45,670 nt of DNA, taken from Flavobacterium bizetiae. Its GTDB lineage: Bacteria; Bacteroidota; Bacteroidia; Flavobacteriales; Flavobacteriaceae. The translations under genes and the position numbers were made by a program. Positions 7,459 to 16,157 of the stretch are shown here, in pieces. The DNA lies in contig NZ_CADCSU010000036.1 of the NCBI RefSeq assembly GCF_902804475.1, forward strand, positions 1-45,670, in the 5' to 3' direction. The notes under the pieces are model-generated. The model was not told the DNA's origin, did not search any database, and saw only the letters and a list, made by a program, of their open reading frames with translations. Position 1 is the stretch's first letter, and each line of letters opens with the position of its first letter.

Positions 7459-8925
7459 ATGCGAGTATCAGTCATCCGTAAAGACATAAAATTCACCCCG
7501 GATTCTAAAAGAGTTGTTGCAAGATATTTTATGAATGGCGAAGAGCGGACCAAACAAATGGTCGCACGCATAATGATGCTGAACGAAAAGCAAGTGCTGG
7601 AAACTTTAGAACAGACACTTCGTGAATTTGCAAGACGCCACCGAAATATTTCGGCTATCTTTTTTAGACACTGCGAAAAAATAAAACCTATCATCGAAGC
7701 CATGCAAATAGATTACGAGGCCATGACTCTGGATCGAAAAATGCTTATAGGCTCTTATTGTACAATGGAATACGCCATAGAATCTGCTGCGATTTTTAAT
7801 CCTTCGATCATAGAAGATTTTGATCAGTCTGGTCTTGAAGCTGGCGAAAAACGTGTGATTATTTCTTTTCGCGCAACAGGCGAAGGCCATATTTCATCTA
7901 TAGTTTTCAGACGCGGAATTCTCGATAAAGACAACAATCTTCAGGTCATGAAAATTGGTCATAACATTGATAAAGCCGAAATCGAACATAAAACCTTATT
8001 CAATAAAGAGCGCTTTTTATTAAAGTTGTCCGAAATGCATACGCAGGACAGATATATTGCTCAAATTATGCAGGATTTGCCCAACGAGTTCGAGTTTGCC
8101 GTACTAAAAAGTATGGTAAATACTGCTTTAAGCGACCCTTCGATTCGTCAGGAAAGAAGAACAGCGCTTGAAGAAATACTTTGGCTTGCCGATTCGTTTT
8201 ATGATTTGCAATTCAAACACGATTCTGATCTTACAGAACGCGTTATATTTCCGATATCTGAGTCCGAAAGCCGTGGTATCGAGGATGCACGTTTTGTACG
8301 TTTTGAAGATGATGATGGTTCAAGCCGCGTTATGGCCACTTATACCGCTTATAATGGTCATGCGATATTGCCTAAACTTATTTCCACAGAGGATTTTTAC
8401 ACCTTTAGGGTTATGCCTTTGCATGGCGCCGGAGCTCAGAATAAAAACCTGGCTTTGTTTCCAAGAAAAATAAAAGGCAAATATGCCATGCTTTCGCGAA
8501 TAGACGGTGTAAACAATTACATCATGTATTCTGACAGGGTTACACAATGGAATGTTCCTATCTTACTTCAGGAACCACGTTATCCTTGGGAGTTTACACA
8601 AATAGGAAATTGCGGTTCGCCACTCTGGACACCTGATGGATGGCTTGTTATAACGCATGGCGTTGGTACAATGCGACGTTATTGTATTGGTGCCTCATTA
8701 TTAGATCTTGAAGATCCGTCTATAGAAATAGGAAGACTTTCTGAACCCTTGCTTTCTCCGCTTGAAGACGAGCGAGAAGGTTATGTACCGAATGTTGTCT
8801 ATTCTTGTGGCGCGATCATACACAACAATAGCCTGATATTGCCTTATGCGGTTTCTGATTATTCTTCTACTTATGCCGTAGTCAATATGGATGAATTGAT
8901 AGATGCGCTTAAAAAAAGTAAATAA
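7459..8925 (+). CDS. Glycoside hydrolase family 130 protein (mannoside phosphorylase/hydrolase type)
   Basis: This 488-residue cytoplasmic protein has an N-terminal helical region of about 170 residues followed by a five-bladed beta-propeller. The GH130 signature GIEDARFVRF begins at G273, followed by TYTAYNG, and NKNLALFPRKIKGKYAMLSR contains the phosphate- and sugar-contacting segment of the family. GSPLWTPDGWLVITHGVG is the matching late-blade motif. GH130 enzymes are phosphorolytic or hydrolytic on beta-mannosides. The long N-terminal extension is common in Bacteroidota members, but which reaction applies here cannot be told. No glycosyltransferase or mannanase gene is adjacent. A hairpin terminator follows. 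Confidence 0.88.
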   Translation: MRVSVIRKDIKFTPDSKRVVARYFMNGEERTKQMVARIMMLNEKQVLETLEQTLREFARRHRNISAIFFRHCEKIKPIIEAMQIDYEAMTLDRKMLIGSYCTMEYAIESAAIFNPSIIEDFDQSGLEAGEKRVIISFRATGEGHISSIVFRRGILDKDNNLQVMKIGHNIDKAEIEHKTLFNKERFLLKLSEMHTQDRYIAQIMQDLPNEFEFAVLKSMVNTALSDPSIRQERRTALEEILWLADSFYDLQFKHDSDLTERVIFPISESESRGIEDARFVRFEDDDGSSRVMATYTAYNGHAILPKLISTEDFYTFRVMPLHGAGAQNKNLALFPRKIKGKYAMLSRIDGVNNYIMYSDRVTQWNVPILLQEPRYPWEFTQIGNCGSPLWTPDGWLVITHGVGTMRRYCIGASLLDLEDPSIEIGRLSEPLLSPLEDEREGYVPNVVYSCGAIIHNNSLILPYAVSDYSSTYAVVNMDELIDALKKSK

Positions 8926-8934
8926 TTATGGTTT

Positions 8935-8963
8935 GAAAAGATGTTGGTATCAATATCTTTTTC
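8935..8963 (+). terminator. Terminator after the GH130 gene
   Basis: GAAAAGAT-g-TTG pairs with CAA-t-ATCTTTTTC around a 3-nt loop. The T-rich 3' arm acts as the release tract. It begins 10 bp past the stop codon. Confidence 0.65.
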
Positions 8964-9116
8964 TGTGTAATGAAATAGAATGAGAAAGCTTTTTTTAAGA
9001 AATAAAATGGCTGTAAACGCAATAAATACAATAATTGAATGTTCTATAAGTAGCAATTAACTGGTTTTATTTTTTTAAGACATCATTGCCATTTATATAT
9101 TAAATATTTAAAATTT

Positions 9117-9707
9117 ATGAAAAAAATAGTATTTCTATTCTCTATATTAGGTCTCTCTTTACAAGGATATTCGCAAAAAGAAATAAAAGATAAATACAAA
9201 CCAATTCCGGCTAAAAACTCTGAAATAAAAGAACCATTGCCGCCAACAGAGACTCCCCCAAACGATCCGCCTCCGTTAAAAGAATCGACCGTTTTAAAAA
9301 TAAATCCGGAAGATCTTTATAAAAATAATATTTTGTACAAGCCAGAAGCAAATGTAGAAGGTATTTTTTACAGAAGAAATGAATATTTAGGAGGTTTTGT
9401 AACCAATTCATCTACTTCTACAGTTCGTTATCGTGATGCTGCTTTTGTCGATGGCGATAAAATCAGGGTGCTTTTGAATGATAAAGTTATCGAAACAGAA
9501 GTACTTCTGGATGGTGAATTTCAGGGGTTTAAAATAAACCTGGTAAAAGGAATTAACAAAATTGATTTTGAAGCTTTAAATGAAGGTTCTGCTTCGCCAA
9601 ATACCGCTGAATTTCAGGTTTATGATGATAAAGGAGCTGTTATTCAGGCAAGCCAATGGAATGTTGGTACGGGTTATAAAGCGACCATTATTTTATATAA
9701 AGAATAA
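9117..9707 (+). CDS. Exported protein of unknown function, proline-rich linker
   Basis: This 196-residue protein has a signal peptide (KKIVFLFSILGLSLQGYSQ, cleavage after about residue 20). A charged, proline-rich stretch (EPLPPTETPPNDPPPLKE, about residues 41-58) follows. The C-terminal beta-rich domain of about 130 residues contains YLGGFVTNSSTSTVRYRDAA, VDGDKIRVLLND, GFKINLVKGINKIDFEALNEG and a closing TGYKATIILYKE. This layout suggests a periplasmic or surface beta-sandwich. I do not recognise the family. It is a single gene, ending at a palindrome shared with a small convergent gene. Confidence 0.75.
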   Translation: MKKIVFLFSILGLSLQGYSQKEIKDKYKPIPAKNSEIKEPLPPTETPPNDPPPLKESTVLKINPEDLYKNNILYKPEANVEGIFYRRNEYLGGFVTNSSTSTVRYRDAAFVDGDKIRVLLNDKVIETEVLLDGEFQGFKINLVKGINKIDFEALNEGSASPNTAEFQVYDDKGAVIQASQWNVGTGYKATIILYKE

Positions 9708-9760
9708 AAACCGAGTATTTCAAAATTCAACTCCGCTTTAAGGTTTAATCATTTTTTGAA

Positions 9761-9801
9761 TGCCATACTATTGTAATTTTAAATTATACTATAGTATGGC
9801 A
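9761..9801. terminator. Bidirectional hairpin between convergent genes
   Basis: TGCCATACTAT (9761-9771) and ATAGTATGGCA (9791-9801) form a perfect 11-bp stem with a 19-nt loop. It lies between the secreted-protein gene and the small minus-strand membrane-protein gene, facing both 3' ends. The T-run is weak on either side. Confidence 0.5.
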
Positions 9802-9823
9802 TTCACTATTTCAGCATTCATCA

Positions 9824-9985
9824 TTATGCGATCAGGCAAAAATAAATAGTGACCACAATAATTATAATAGCCGAAATATAAATTCTACGTATAACACGCT
9901 TATGATCACGTTCTATCTTGGCTATTCTCTCGTTTAGTCTTTTATTTTCGTCATCAATTATTTTTTGATATTTATCTTCCATCAT
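9824..9985 (-). CDS. Small coiled-coil plus single-TM membrane protein (53 aa)
   Basis: Two consecutive ATGs open a 53-residue frame. Residues 1-34 are highly charged and helical (KYQKIIDDENKRLNERIAK). Residues 35-52 form one hydrophobic segment (IYISAIIIIVVTIYFCLIA). A charged cytoplasmic helix with a C-terminal membrane anchor is a common design for real small proteins and is unlikely by chance. The stop lies 22 bp from a palindrome shared with the convergent gene. No family is recognised. Confidence 0.6.
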   Translation of the reverse strand: MMEDKYQKIIDDENKRLNERIAKIERDHKRVIRRIYISAIIIIVVTIYFCLIA

Positions 9986-10533
9986 TTCAACATTTTATCT
10001 TTCGTTCACTTACATACGAATCATTTTACTTATTGGTTTTGTGATAGTTACAAATCAATACTAGACGTTTTGGAGAAAAGTAAACTCATTTTTTTTTTAC
10101 CGCTCCAAAAGTTTTAGAGTTGGTCTACAGTTAGAATTTACAATCAGTTTTATCTTTTACTATTCATTTTCAAACTAATATTACGGTTTAGAATATATCT
10201 TAAAAATCCAGAGATGATCTTCCAACAAAAATTATCTCAATAAAATCAATTTCCTGTTTTTATATCTCAATATAAATGATACATTTATATTCCGAATTTT
10301 AGTGCTGGCGTTGGTTCTTTAACGCGTACAAAGCAAAATTGATTGCTCAAAATCTACTATATCGCATTATGTAATAATAGTGCAAAAAACATACTTATTT
10401 ATTTCGCTCAGGCACGTAAAGTAGAGAAATTCAGAAAAAACAAAAGTGACATTTTTAAGACAGCAATACTTTATCAGACGAGTTCGGATTGCATCACTTT
10501 AATTAATTATCAAAAACAAATTATTAAATAAAA
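9986..10533. other. Intergenic region, nothing convincing
   Basis: This 548-bp AT-rich stretch lies between the divergent small membrane-protein gene and the proline-dehydrogenase-like gene. A 62-codon plus-strand frame at 10343-10531 has AT-driven composition (Ile, Lys, Tyr, Asn) and was not accepted. No repeat or RNA gene was seen. Confidence 0.5.
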
Positions 10534-11475
10534 ATGGAAAAAGATTTACTTTTAATGGGAGCCAATGCTTTACGAAAAGCAGCCTTGAATGAACATGCAA
10601 AAGAATATATTTTATCAAACGAAGTATTGTTTAAAACCATAAAAAAAGCAGCCGATCGCTTTATTGGTGGTGAAACACTCGAAGAAACCATTACCAAAGT
10701 AAAAGAACAAAACAAACAGGCTTTTAAATGTTCTATGGAGTTTATGGGCGAAAATACACTTACGGAACAAGAAGCAATTAATGCCACGAATGAGTTTATC
10801 AGGATTGCTCAGGAAATTAAAACGCAGCAATTAAATTCGACAGTTTCTCTTGATCTTTCGCATATCGGATTATCAATTTCAAAAGATTTGTGTTTTAATA
10901 ATTTAAGTTTAATATGTCAGGAAGCCGAACAAAAGAATATCGAAGTAACCATTAGTGCAGAAAATATCGAAATAACAGATGCGGTTATTGATATGTACAA
11001 ATTGGCTTCTCAAACTTTCAGCAATACCTCGATAACACTTCAGGCTTATTTGCACAGATCGAAAGATGATTTTGAAGATTTAATACAACAAAACGGAAGG
11101 ATCAGAATGGTTAAGGGCGCTTTTGAAACTCCTAAAGACGTTTCGATTGCAAGAGGAGCTGAACTTGATGAACGTTATTTGTATTATGTAGATCAATTAT
11201 TATCCAGAAATCACATTTGTGCAATTGCTACGCATCATGATCTTATTCAGAAAGAAGTAGTTGCCTTAGTAAATCATTATAAAACAAGCAAGGATTTATA
11301 TGAATTTGAAAGTTTATACGGAATTCAGAACCAACAACTTATTGCTTTAAAAGAACAGGGATATCCAACAAAACTGTATTTTGTTTATGGCAAAGAATGG
11401 TATTTGTATTTGTGTAACCGAATTGCAGAATATCCTTTGAATATATTTCAGGCTTTAGACGATATTGTAAATTAA
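10534..11475 (+). CDS. Proline dehydrogenase-like FAD protein, substrate site altered
   Basis: This 313-residue protein follows the monofunctional PutB/PRODH barrel: VSLDLSHIGLSI (104-115), TLQAYLHRS (168-176), RMVKGAFETP (191-200), AIATHH (230-235), FESLYGI (258-264), and LYFVYGKEWYLYLCNRIAE (281-299). In PRODH the carboxylate of proline is held by a Lys in the VSxKL strand and two adjacent Arg in xRRIAERP. Here these positions read D107, N295 and R296, so two of the three ligands are replaced. The FAD-side motifs look intact. It may oxidise a different substrate or none. A bidirectional terminator follows. No P5C dehydrogenase gene is nearby. Confidence 0.75.
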   Translation: MEKDLLLMGANALRKAALNEHAKEYILSNEVLFKTIKKAADRFIGGETLEETITKVKEQNKQAFKCSMEFMGENTLTEQEAINATNEFIRIAQEIKTQQLNSTVSLDLSHIGLSISKDLCFNNLSLICQEAEQKNIEVTISAENIEITDAVIDMYKLASQTFSNTSITLQAYLHRSKDDFEDLIQQNGRIRMVKGAFETPKDVSIARGAELDERYLYYVDQLLSRNHICAIATHHDLIQKEVVALVNHYKTSKDLYEFESLYGIQNQQLIALKEQGYPTKLYFVYGKEWYLYLCNRIAEYPLNIFQALDDIVN

Positions 11476-11501
11476 GATTTTACAATTGCTATTATAACAT
11501 A

Positions 11502-11548
11502 AAAAAATCATCACCTATACAATAAACTTGTACAGATGATGATTTTTT
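11502..11548. terminator. Bidirectional terminator
   Basis: AAAAAATCATCA (11502-11513) pairs with TGATGATTTTTT (11537-11548). The inner CTATACA/TGTACAG pairing has one mismatch. It lies between the proline-dehydrogenase-like gene and the convergent efflux operon. Confidence 0.85.
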
Positions 11549-11562
11549 ATTTTGAGTAAGAA

Positions 11563-12972
11563 CTACTCTGCTCCTCCGCCTAATGCGCGATATAAGTTGA
11601 TTGCTGCGTTTAGTTTTTCTAATTTTATGGCAACAACATCAAGATCATTTTGCAAAGCACTATTTTGCGCTACAATAACCTCAAGATAAGTCGCCATTCC
11701 GCTTTTGTACAACAAATTGGCATCATGCGTTGCTTTATCTAAAGAAACCGACTTTTCTGTAGCAAGTTCCATTCGTTTATCAGCATTTTTTAGTTTTGAC
11801 ATGGCATCAGAAACTTCTCCAACAGCGACAATAAAAGATTGTTTGAACTGAACAACTGCTTTCTCCTGTTCCAGAACGGCAATTTCATACGCTGTTCTTA
11901 ACTGACGTTTTTTAAATATGGGCTGTACCAAATTAGCTGCAATGGTTTTGGTAACTGAACCTGGAAAATTAAACCAGGTATCAAATTCAAACGAATTAAT
12001 CCCAATTGAAGGACTCAGACTCAACGTTGGATACATGGTGGCTTTTGCAAGTCCGGTTTTAGCATTGGCAGACATAACGGCATATTCAGCAGCTTTTACA
12101 TCCGGTCTTCGGCTTAAAAGCGATACCGGAACTCCTGAAGATAAGGTAACATTCAATTCTGCTACGTCAAGATTTCCTGAACGTGTAATGCTATCAGGAT
12201 ATTCACCGCATAAAATTTGCAATGCATTTTCCTGAACCGCTATATTTGCCTCTGCTAAAGGAACCAACAATTCTGCTGTTTTTTTCTGAGCTTCTGTCTG
12301 ATAAAGCGCTAACGAACTAATCAATCCTGATTTGTACTGCATCTGCATCATACTCAAAGTACTATTGCTCAAATCAATATTTTTTTGTGCAATTTTAAGC
12401 TGCTCGTCTAATCCTAAAAGGTTGTAATACGACTGAGCCACCTGCACAATAATTCTCGTTTTTAAGGCCGAAAGATTTTCTTTCTGTGCAAAATAACCTG
12501 CCTTAGCGTCTCTCTTTTGCATAGCTGCTTTTCCCCAGATATCGGCTTCCCATGATAATCTAAGATTGGCGCTATAATCGTCCAGATAATCTTTGCTGGT
12601 AAATTGTGCGCTTAAAGAACCATTTAAGGAATTTTTAGACTGATAGCTACGGCTTGCTCCTGCATCAAAATCAAGGGTTGGCAATAATGATAATTTTGCC
12701 TGTTTGTATGTAAGATCAAGCTGTTCCATGCTTTTCATCGCGATAAGCACCTCGTTGTTTTTAACGAGGGCTTTTTCGATCAAACTCACCAGCATCGGAT
12801 CTTTGTAATAACTTTTCCAGGGATGCAAAATGGTATCTCCGGTTAATGTTATGTCTTCACGATATTTCTCAGGCGCGTTTAAATCTGCTCGGGAATATTT
12901 CTTTCCTACAACGCATGATGTTAAAACCATACCTGTAAATAAACTAATTCCGATATTATATAATACTTTCAT
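11563..12972 (-). CDS. RND efflux outer-membrane factor (NodT/OprM family lipoprotein)
   Basis: This 469-residue TolC-family protein has a lipoprotein signal (MVLTSC, Cys20), so it is acylated and anchored in the outer membrane. Two long repeated helical hairpin regions are visible, with the typical LSWEADIWGKAAMQKRDAKAG and the repeat-two SLLSRRPDVKAAEYAVMSA (the RRPDV-x-AE signature). It ends in LYRALGGGAE, the usual end of the family. Its ATG overlaps the stop codon of the RND pump gene by one base (TAATG), so translation is coupled. It forms the exit duct of the tripartite pump. Confidence 0.95.
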   Translation of the reverse strand: MKVLYNIGISLFTGMVLTSCVVGKKYSRADLNAPEKYREDITLTGDTILHPWKSYYKDPMLVSLIEKALVKNNEVLIAMKSMEQLDLTYKQAKLSLLPTLDFDAGASRSYQSKNSLNGSLSAQFTSKDYLDDYSANLRLSWEADIWGKAAMQKRDAKAGYFAQKENLSALKTRIIVQVAQSYYNLLGLDEQLKIAQKNIDLSNSTLSMMQMQYKSGLISSLALYQTEAQKKTAELLVPLAEANIAVQENALQILCGEYPDSITRSGNLDVAELNVTLSSGVPVSLLSRRPDVKAAEYAVMSANAKTGLAKATMYPTLSLSPSIGINSFEFDTWFNFPGSVTKTIAANLVQPIFKKRQLRTAYEIAVLEQEKAVVQFKQSFIVAVGEVSDAMSKLKNADKRMELATEKSVSLDKATHDANLLYKSGMATYLEVIVAQNSALQNDLDVVAIKLEKLNAAINLYRALGGGAE

Positions 12973-15900
12973 TATTCTTCTTTTATAGTTTGAATTACGA
13001 TCTTTTTACCTGACACTTTTTCCTGTAAATACTGAAAGAGGATAAAAAGTAACGGAATTACAAAAACTCCTAAAACTACTCCGCTAAACATTCCGATAGC
13101 GGCACTTACACTTATCGATCTGTTTCCTACTGCTGTTCCTCCAGAGGCAAACATCAACGGAATCATCCCCACAATAAAAGCCAGCGATGTCATGATAATT
13201 GGTCTTAATCTCGATCTTGCTCCTTCTATCGCAGCCTCGGCAATAGATAAACCTGCATAACGTCTCTGAAGCGCAAATTCTACAATAAGAATCGCATTTT
13301 TAGCCAAAAGCCCCACAAGCATGATCAATCCCACCTGAACATAAATATTGTTATCAAGTCCTACTGCTTTAACTCCTGCAAAGGCGCCCAAAATTCCTGT
13401 TGGGATCGATAATAATACGGCAAGAGGCAATAAATAACTTTCGTATTGTGCTGCCAGTAAAAAGAATACAAACAACAGACACAATCCAAAAATGGCTATG
13501 GTTTGGTTTCCTCCCGCTTTTTCTTCAAGACTTAATCCTGTCCATTCGTAACTGTAATCAGACGGTAATTTATCCAGAACCGTTTCAAGATTCCCCATAA
13601 TTTGTCCGTTACTAAATCCAGGTAATGCAACTGCCGTAATATTTACCGAATTGTATAAATTGTAACGGTTTACTGATTCCGGGCCATACACTTTACGTAG
13701 TTTTACGAGTGATTTTACCGGTACCATTTCCATTTTGGCATTTCGAACAAATATTTCGTTGAATGCATCCTGATCTGTTCTGAAAATCCCATCAGCTTTG
13801 ACATTCACTCTGTAAAATTTCCCAAATCTTGAAAAATCGGCCGATTGATCTCCGGCGAAATAAGTCTGAATGTTGCCTAACATTTCACGAATGTTCACGC
13901 CCATTTGGCTTGCTTTTTCTTCATCAACTTCTAATTCAAGCTGCGGATAATCTGCTCTAAAAGTAGTATACGCATATTGTACTCCGGGTTGTTGCATAAT
14001 TTGCCCAATTACTTTATCAGCCATAGCTTTTAATGTAGCAGGATCACGTGCTGTTCTGTCCTGTAGCACGATCTCGGCACCACTGGTTACTCCAAATCCT
14101 TCTACCGGCGGCATTCTTAATACCATAATCTGACCTTCTTTTATGACAGATAATTTGGCATTAACCATGTTCAGAATTTCATCGATATCCTTAACGGCAC
14201 CTCTTTCTTTTTTAGGTTTTAATTTTATAAATCCTAATCCGTAAGCTGTACTGGCACTATTACTTAAAATGTTGAAACCTGTAATACTTGTATTAACATC
14301 AATCGCTTCAATAGTTTCAAGTTCTTTTTCCATTTTCTGTACGACTTCTGTAGTACGATCTAACGCTGTTCCTGGCGGCATTGACAAACTATAAAGCATG
14401 AATCCGTCATCTTCCATTGGAACAAAACTTTTTGGAGTACTCATCATCATCATTACCGCGATGGCGCTTATTCCTAAAACTAATCCTCCGGCAAGCCATT
14501 TTCTGCCAATAAGAAAACGAACTCCCTTGATATACTTACCGGTTAAGTTGTTGAAACCTGAATTAAACCCGATGAAAAAACGTTCTTTGAATCCGTTATT
14601 ATGATCGTCTCCTTCGTGTTTACCACTATGGCTATTCTTTAAAAGAAGTGCACATAATGCCGGAGTAAGCGTTAATGCATTTACTGCCGATATGATAATC
14701 GCAATGGCCAAAGTATAAGCAAACTGCTTGTAGAAAATCCCTGATGATCCGGTCATGAAACCAATTGGAATAAATACTGCCGACATTACAAGCGTGATCG
14801 AAACAACTGCTCCTGTAATCTCTGCCATAGCACTATGCGTTGCTTCTTTAGCCGAAAGGCTTGAATCTTCTTCCATTTTACTGTGAACGGCTTCGACGAC
14901 CACAATCGCATCATCGACGACAATACCAATGGCGAGAACCAAAGCAAAAAGCGTCAAAATATTGATGGTAAAACCAAATACCAACAGGAAGAAAAAAGTA
15001 CCTACAATCGCTACCGGAACCGCAATGGCCGGAATAATTGTAGAACGAATGTCCTGAAGAAATATAAAAACAACGATAAACACCAGCACAAAAGCTTCTA
15101 ATAAAGTCGATTTTACCTGTCCTGTCGCTTCATCCAGTCTTTCTTTGGTACTCATTACATTGACATACTTGATGCCCGGAGGAAAGGATTTCGATAATCT
15201 TTCTACTTCTTTATTGATTCCGATTTCGATATCATTCGCATTCGAACCTGATGTTTGTAAAATTGCCATTGTTACGGCATTTTTAGAGTTTGATTTGTTG
15301 TCTCCACTATACGAAATCGAACCAAATTCTACTCTTGCTACATCTTTAAGCCTTAAGATATTATTGCCATCAGTTTTTACGACAATGTTTTCATATTGCT
15401 CAGGTTTGTTTTTCTTTCCCTTATATCGAATAACGTATTCTAATGCCGCTTTTGATTCTTCTCCCAGTTTTCCCGGAGCCGACTCTAAACTTTGATCTGC
15501 AATGGCACGTGTAACATCTGAAGGTACTAAACCTGCATTGGCCATTTTTCGGGGATCAAGCCAAACACGCATCGAATAATCTTTTTGTCCAAAAATCTGC
15601 ACTTGCCCAACACCCGGAACACGCTTTATTTGCGGTACCAGATTAATGTTGGCATAATTTTGAAGGAACAATTCGTCGTACTTCGCATTATCATCTGTAT
15701 AAAGGTTAAAAATAACGATCATACTATTTTGCTGTTTCGAAGTCGTAAGTCCCATTCTGATAACTTCCTGAGGTAATTTTGGCGTTGCCTGCTGTACTCT
15801 GTTTTGCACGTTTACAGCAGCCTGATCAGGATCAACACCTTGTTTGAAAATTACGCTTATCGAAAAAGATCCGTCATTACTCGCAGTAGATTTAATGTAC

Positions 15901-16127
15901 TGCATGTTCTCTACCCCGTTGATTTGTTCTTCAAGTGGCGTTACCACAGAACGTATAACGGTCTCACTATTTCCTCCGGGATAAGAACCACTTACCATTA
16001 CGGTTGGTGGCGAAATATCAGGGAATCTGGTTACCGATAATCTTGTAAGACCTATGATACCTAATATCACCAATACAATGGAGATAACTGTAGCCAATAC
16101 AGGCCTGTCTATTATTTTTTTTAACAT
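12972..16127 (-). CDS. RND multidrug efflux permease (HAE1/AcrB family)
   Basis: This 1051-residue inner-membrane protein has the normal length and the 12-TM plan of AcrB. It starts LKKIIDRPVLATVISIVLV (TM1). TM4 carries the proton-relay pair in LAIGIVVDDAIVVVEAVH (the two Asp), and TM10 carries the Lys in VGLLAKNAILIVEFA. Porter-domain motifs such as GVGQVQIFGQKDYSMRVWLD and RPIIMTSLAFIVGMIPL are present. It exports hydrophobic compounds by proton antiport with the adaptor and outer-membrane factor encoded on either side. No frameshift or missing key residue was seen. The 30-bp gap to the upstream adaptor gene supports one operon. Confidence 0.96.
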   Translation of the reverse strand: MLKKIIDRPVLATVISIVLVILGIIGLTRLSVTRFPDISPPTVMVSGSYPGGNSETVIRSVVTPLEEQINGVENMQYIKSTASNDGSFSISVIFKQGVDPDQAAVNVQNRVQQATPKLPQEVIRMGLTTSKQQNSMIVIFNLYTDDNAKYDELFLQNYANINLVPQIKRVPGVGQVQIFGQKDYSMRVWLDPRKMANAGLVPSDVTRAIADQSLESAPGKLGEESKAALEYVIRYKGKKNKPEQYENIVVKTDGNNILRLKDVARVEFGSISYSGDNKSNSKNAVTMAILQTSGSNANDIEIGINKEVERLSKSFPPGIKYVNVMSTKERLDEATGQVKSTLLEAFVLVFIVVFIFLQDIRSTIIPAIAVPVAIVGTFFFLLVFGFTINILTLFALVLAIGIVVDDAIVVVEAVHSKMEEDSSLSAKEATHSAMAEITGAVVSITLVMSAVFIPIGFMTGSSGIFYKQFAYTLAIAIIISAVNALTLTPALCALLLKNSHSGKHEGDDHNNGFKERFFIGFNSGFNNLTGKYIKGVRFLIGRKWLAGGLVLGISAIAVMMMMSTPKSFVPMEDDGFMLYSLSMPPGTALDRTTEVVQKMEKELETIEAIDVNTSITGFNILSNSASTAYGLGFIKLKPKKERGAVKDIDEILNMVNAKLSVIKEGQIMVLRMPPVEGFGVTSGAEIVLQDRTARDPATLKAMADKVIGQIMQQPGVQYAYTTFRADYPQLELEVDEEKASQMGVNIREMLGNIQTYFAGDQSADFSRFGKFYRVNVKADGIFRTDQDAFNEIFVRNAKMEMVPVKSLVKLRKVYGPESVNRYNLYNSVNITAVALPGFSNGQIMGNLETVLDKLPSDYSYEWTGLSLEEKAGGNQTIAIFGLCLLFVFFLLAAQYESYLLPLAVLLSIPTGILGAFAGVKAVGLDNNIYVQVGLIMLVGLLAKNAILIVEFALQRRYAGLSIAEAAIEGARSRLRPIIMTSLAFIVGMIPLMFASGGTAVGNRSISVSAAIGMFSGVVLGVFVIPLLFILFQYLQEKVSGKKIVIQTIKEE

Positions 16128-16157
16128 GGAAATGTTATTTATATTAAAACCAAAAAA

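Noticed and set aside
10343..10531. Plus-strand 62-codon frame before the proline-dehydrogenase-like gene
   Set aside because: The composition is what AT-rich noncoding DNA gives, there is no domain or signal, and it ends 2 bp before the next gene without a convincing start.
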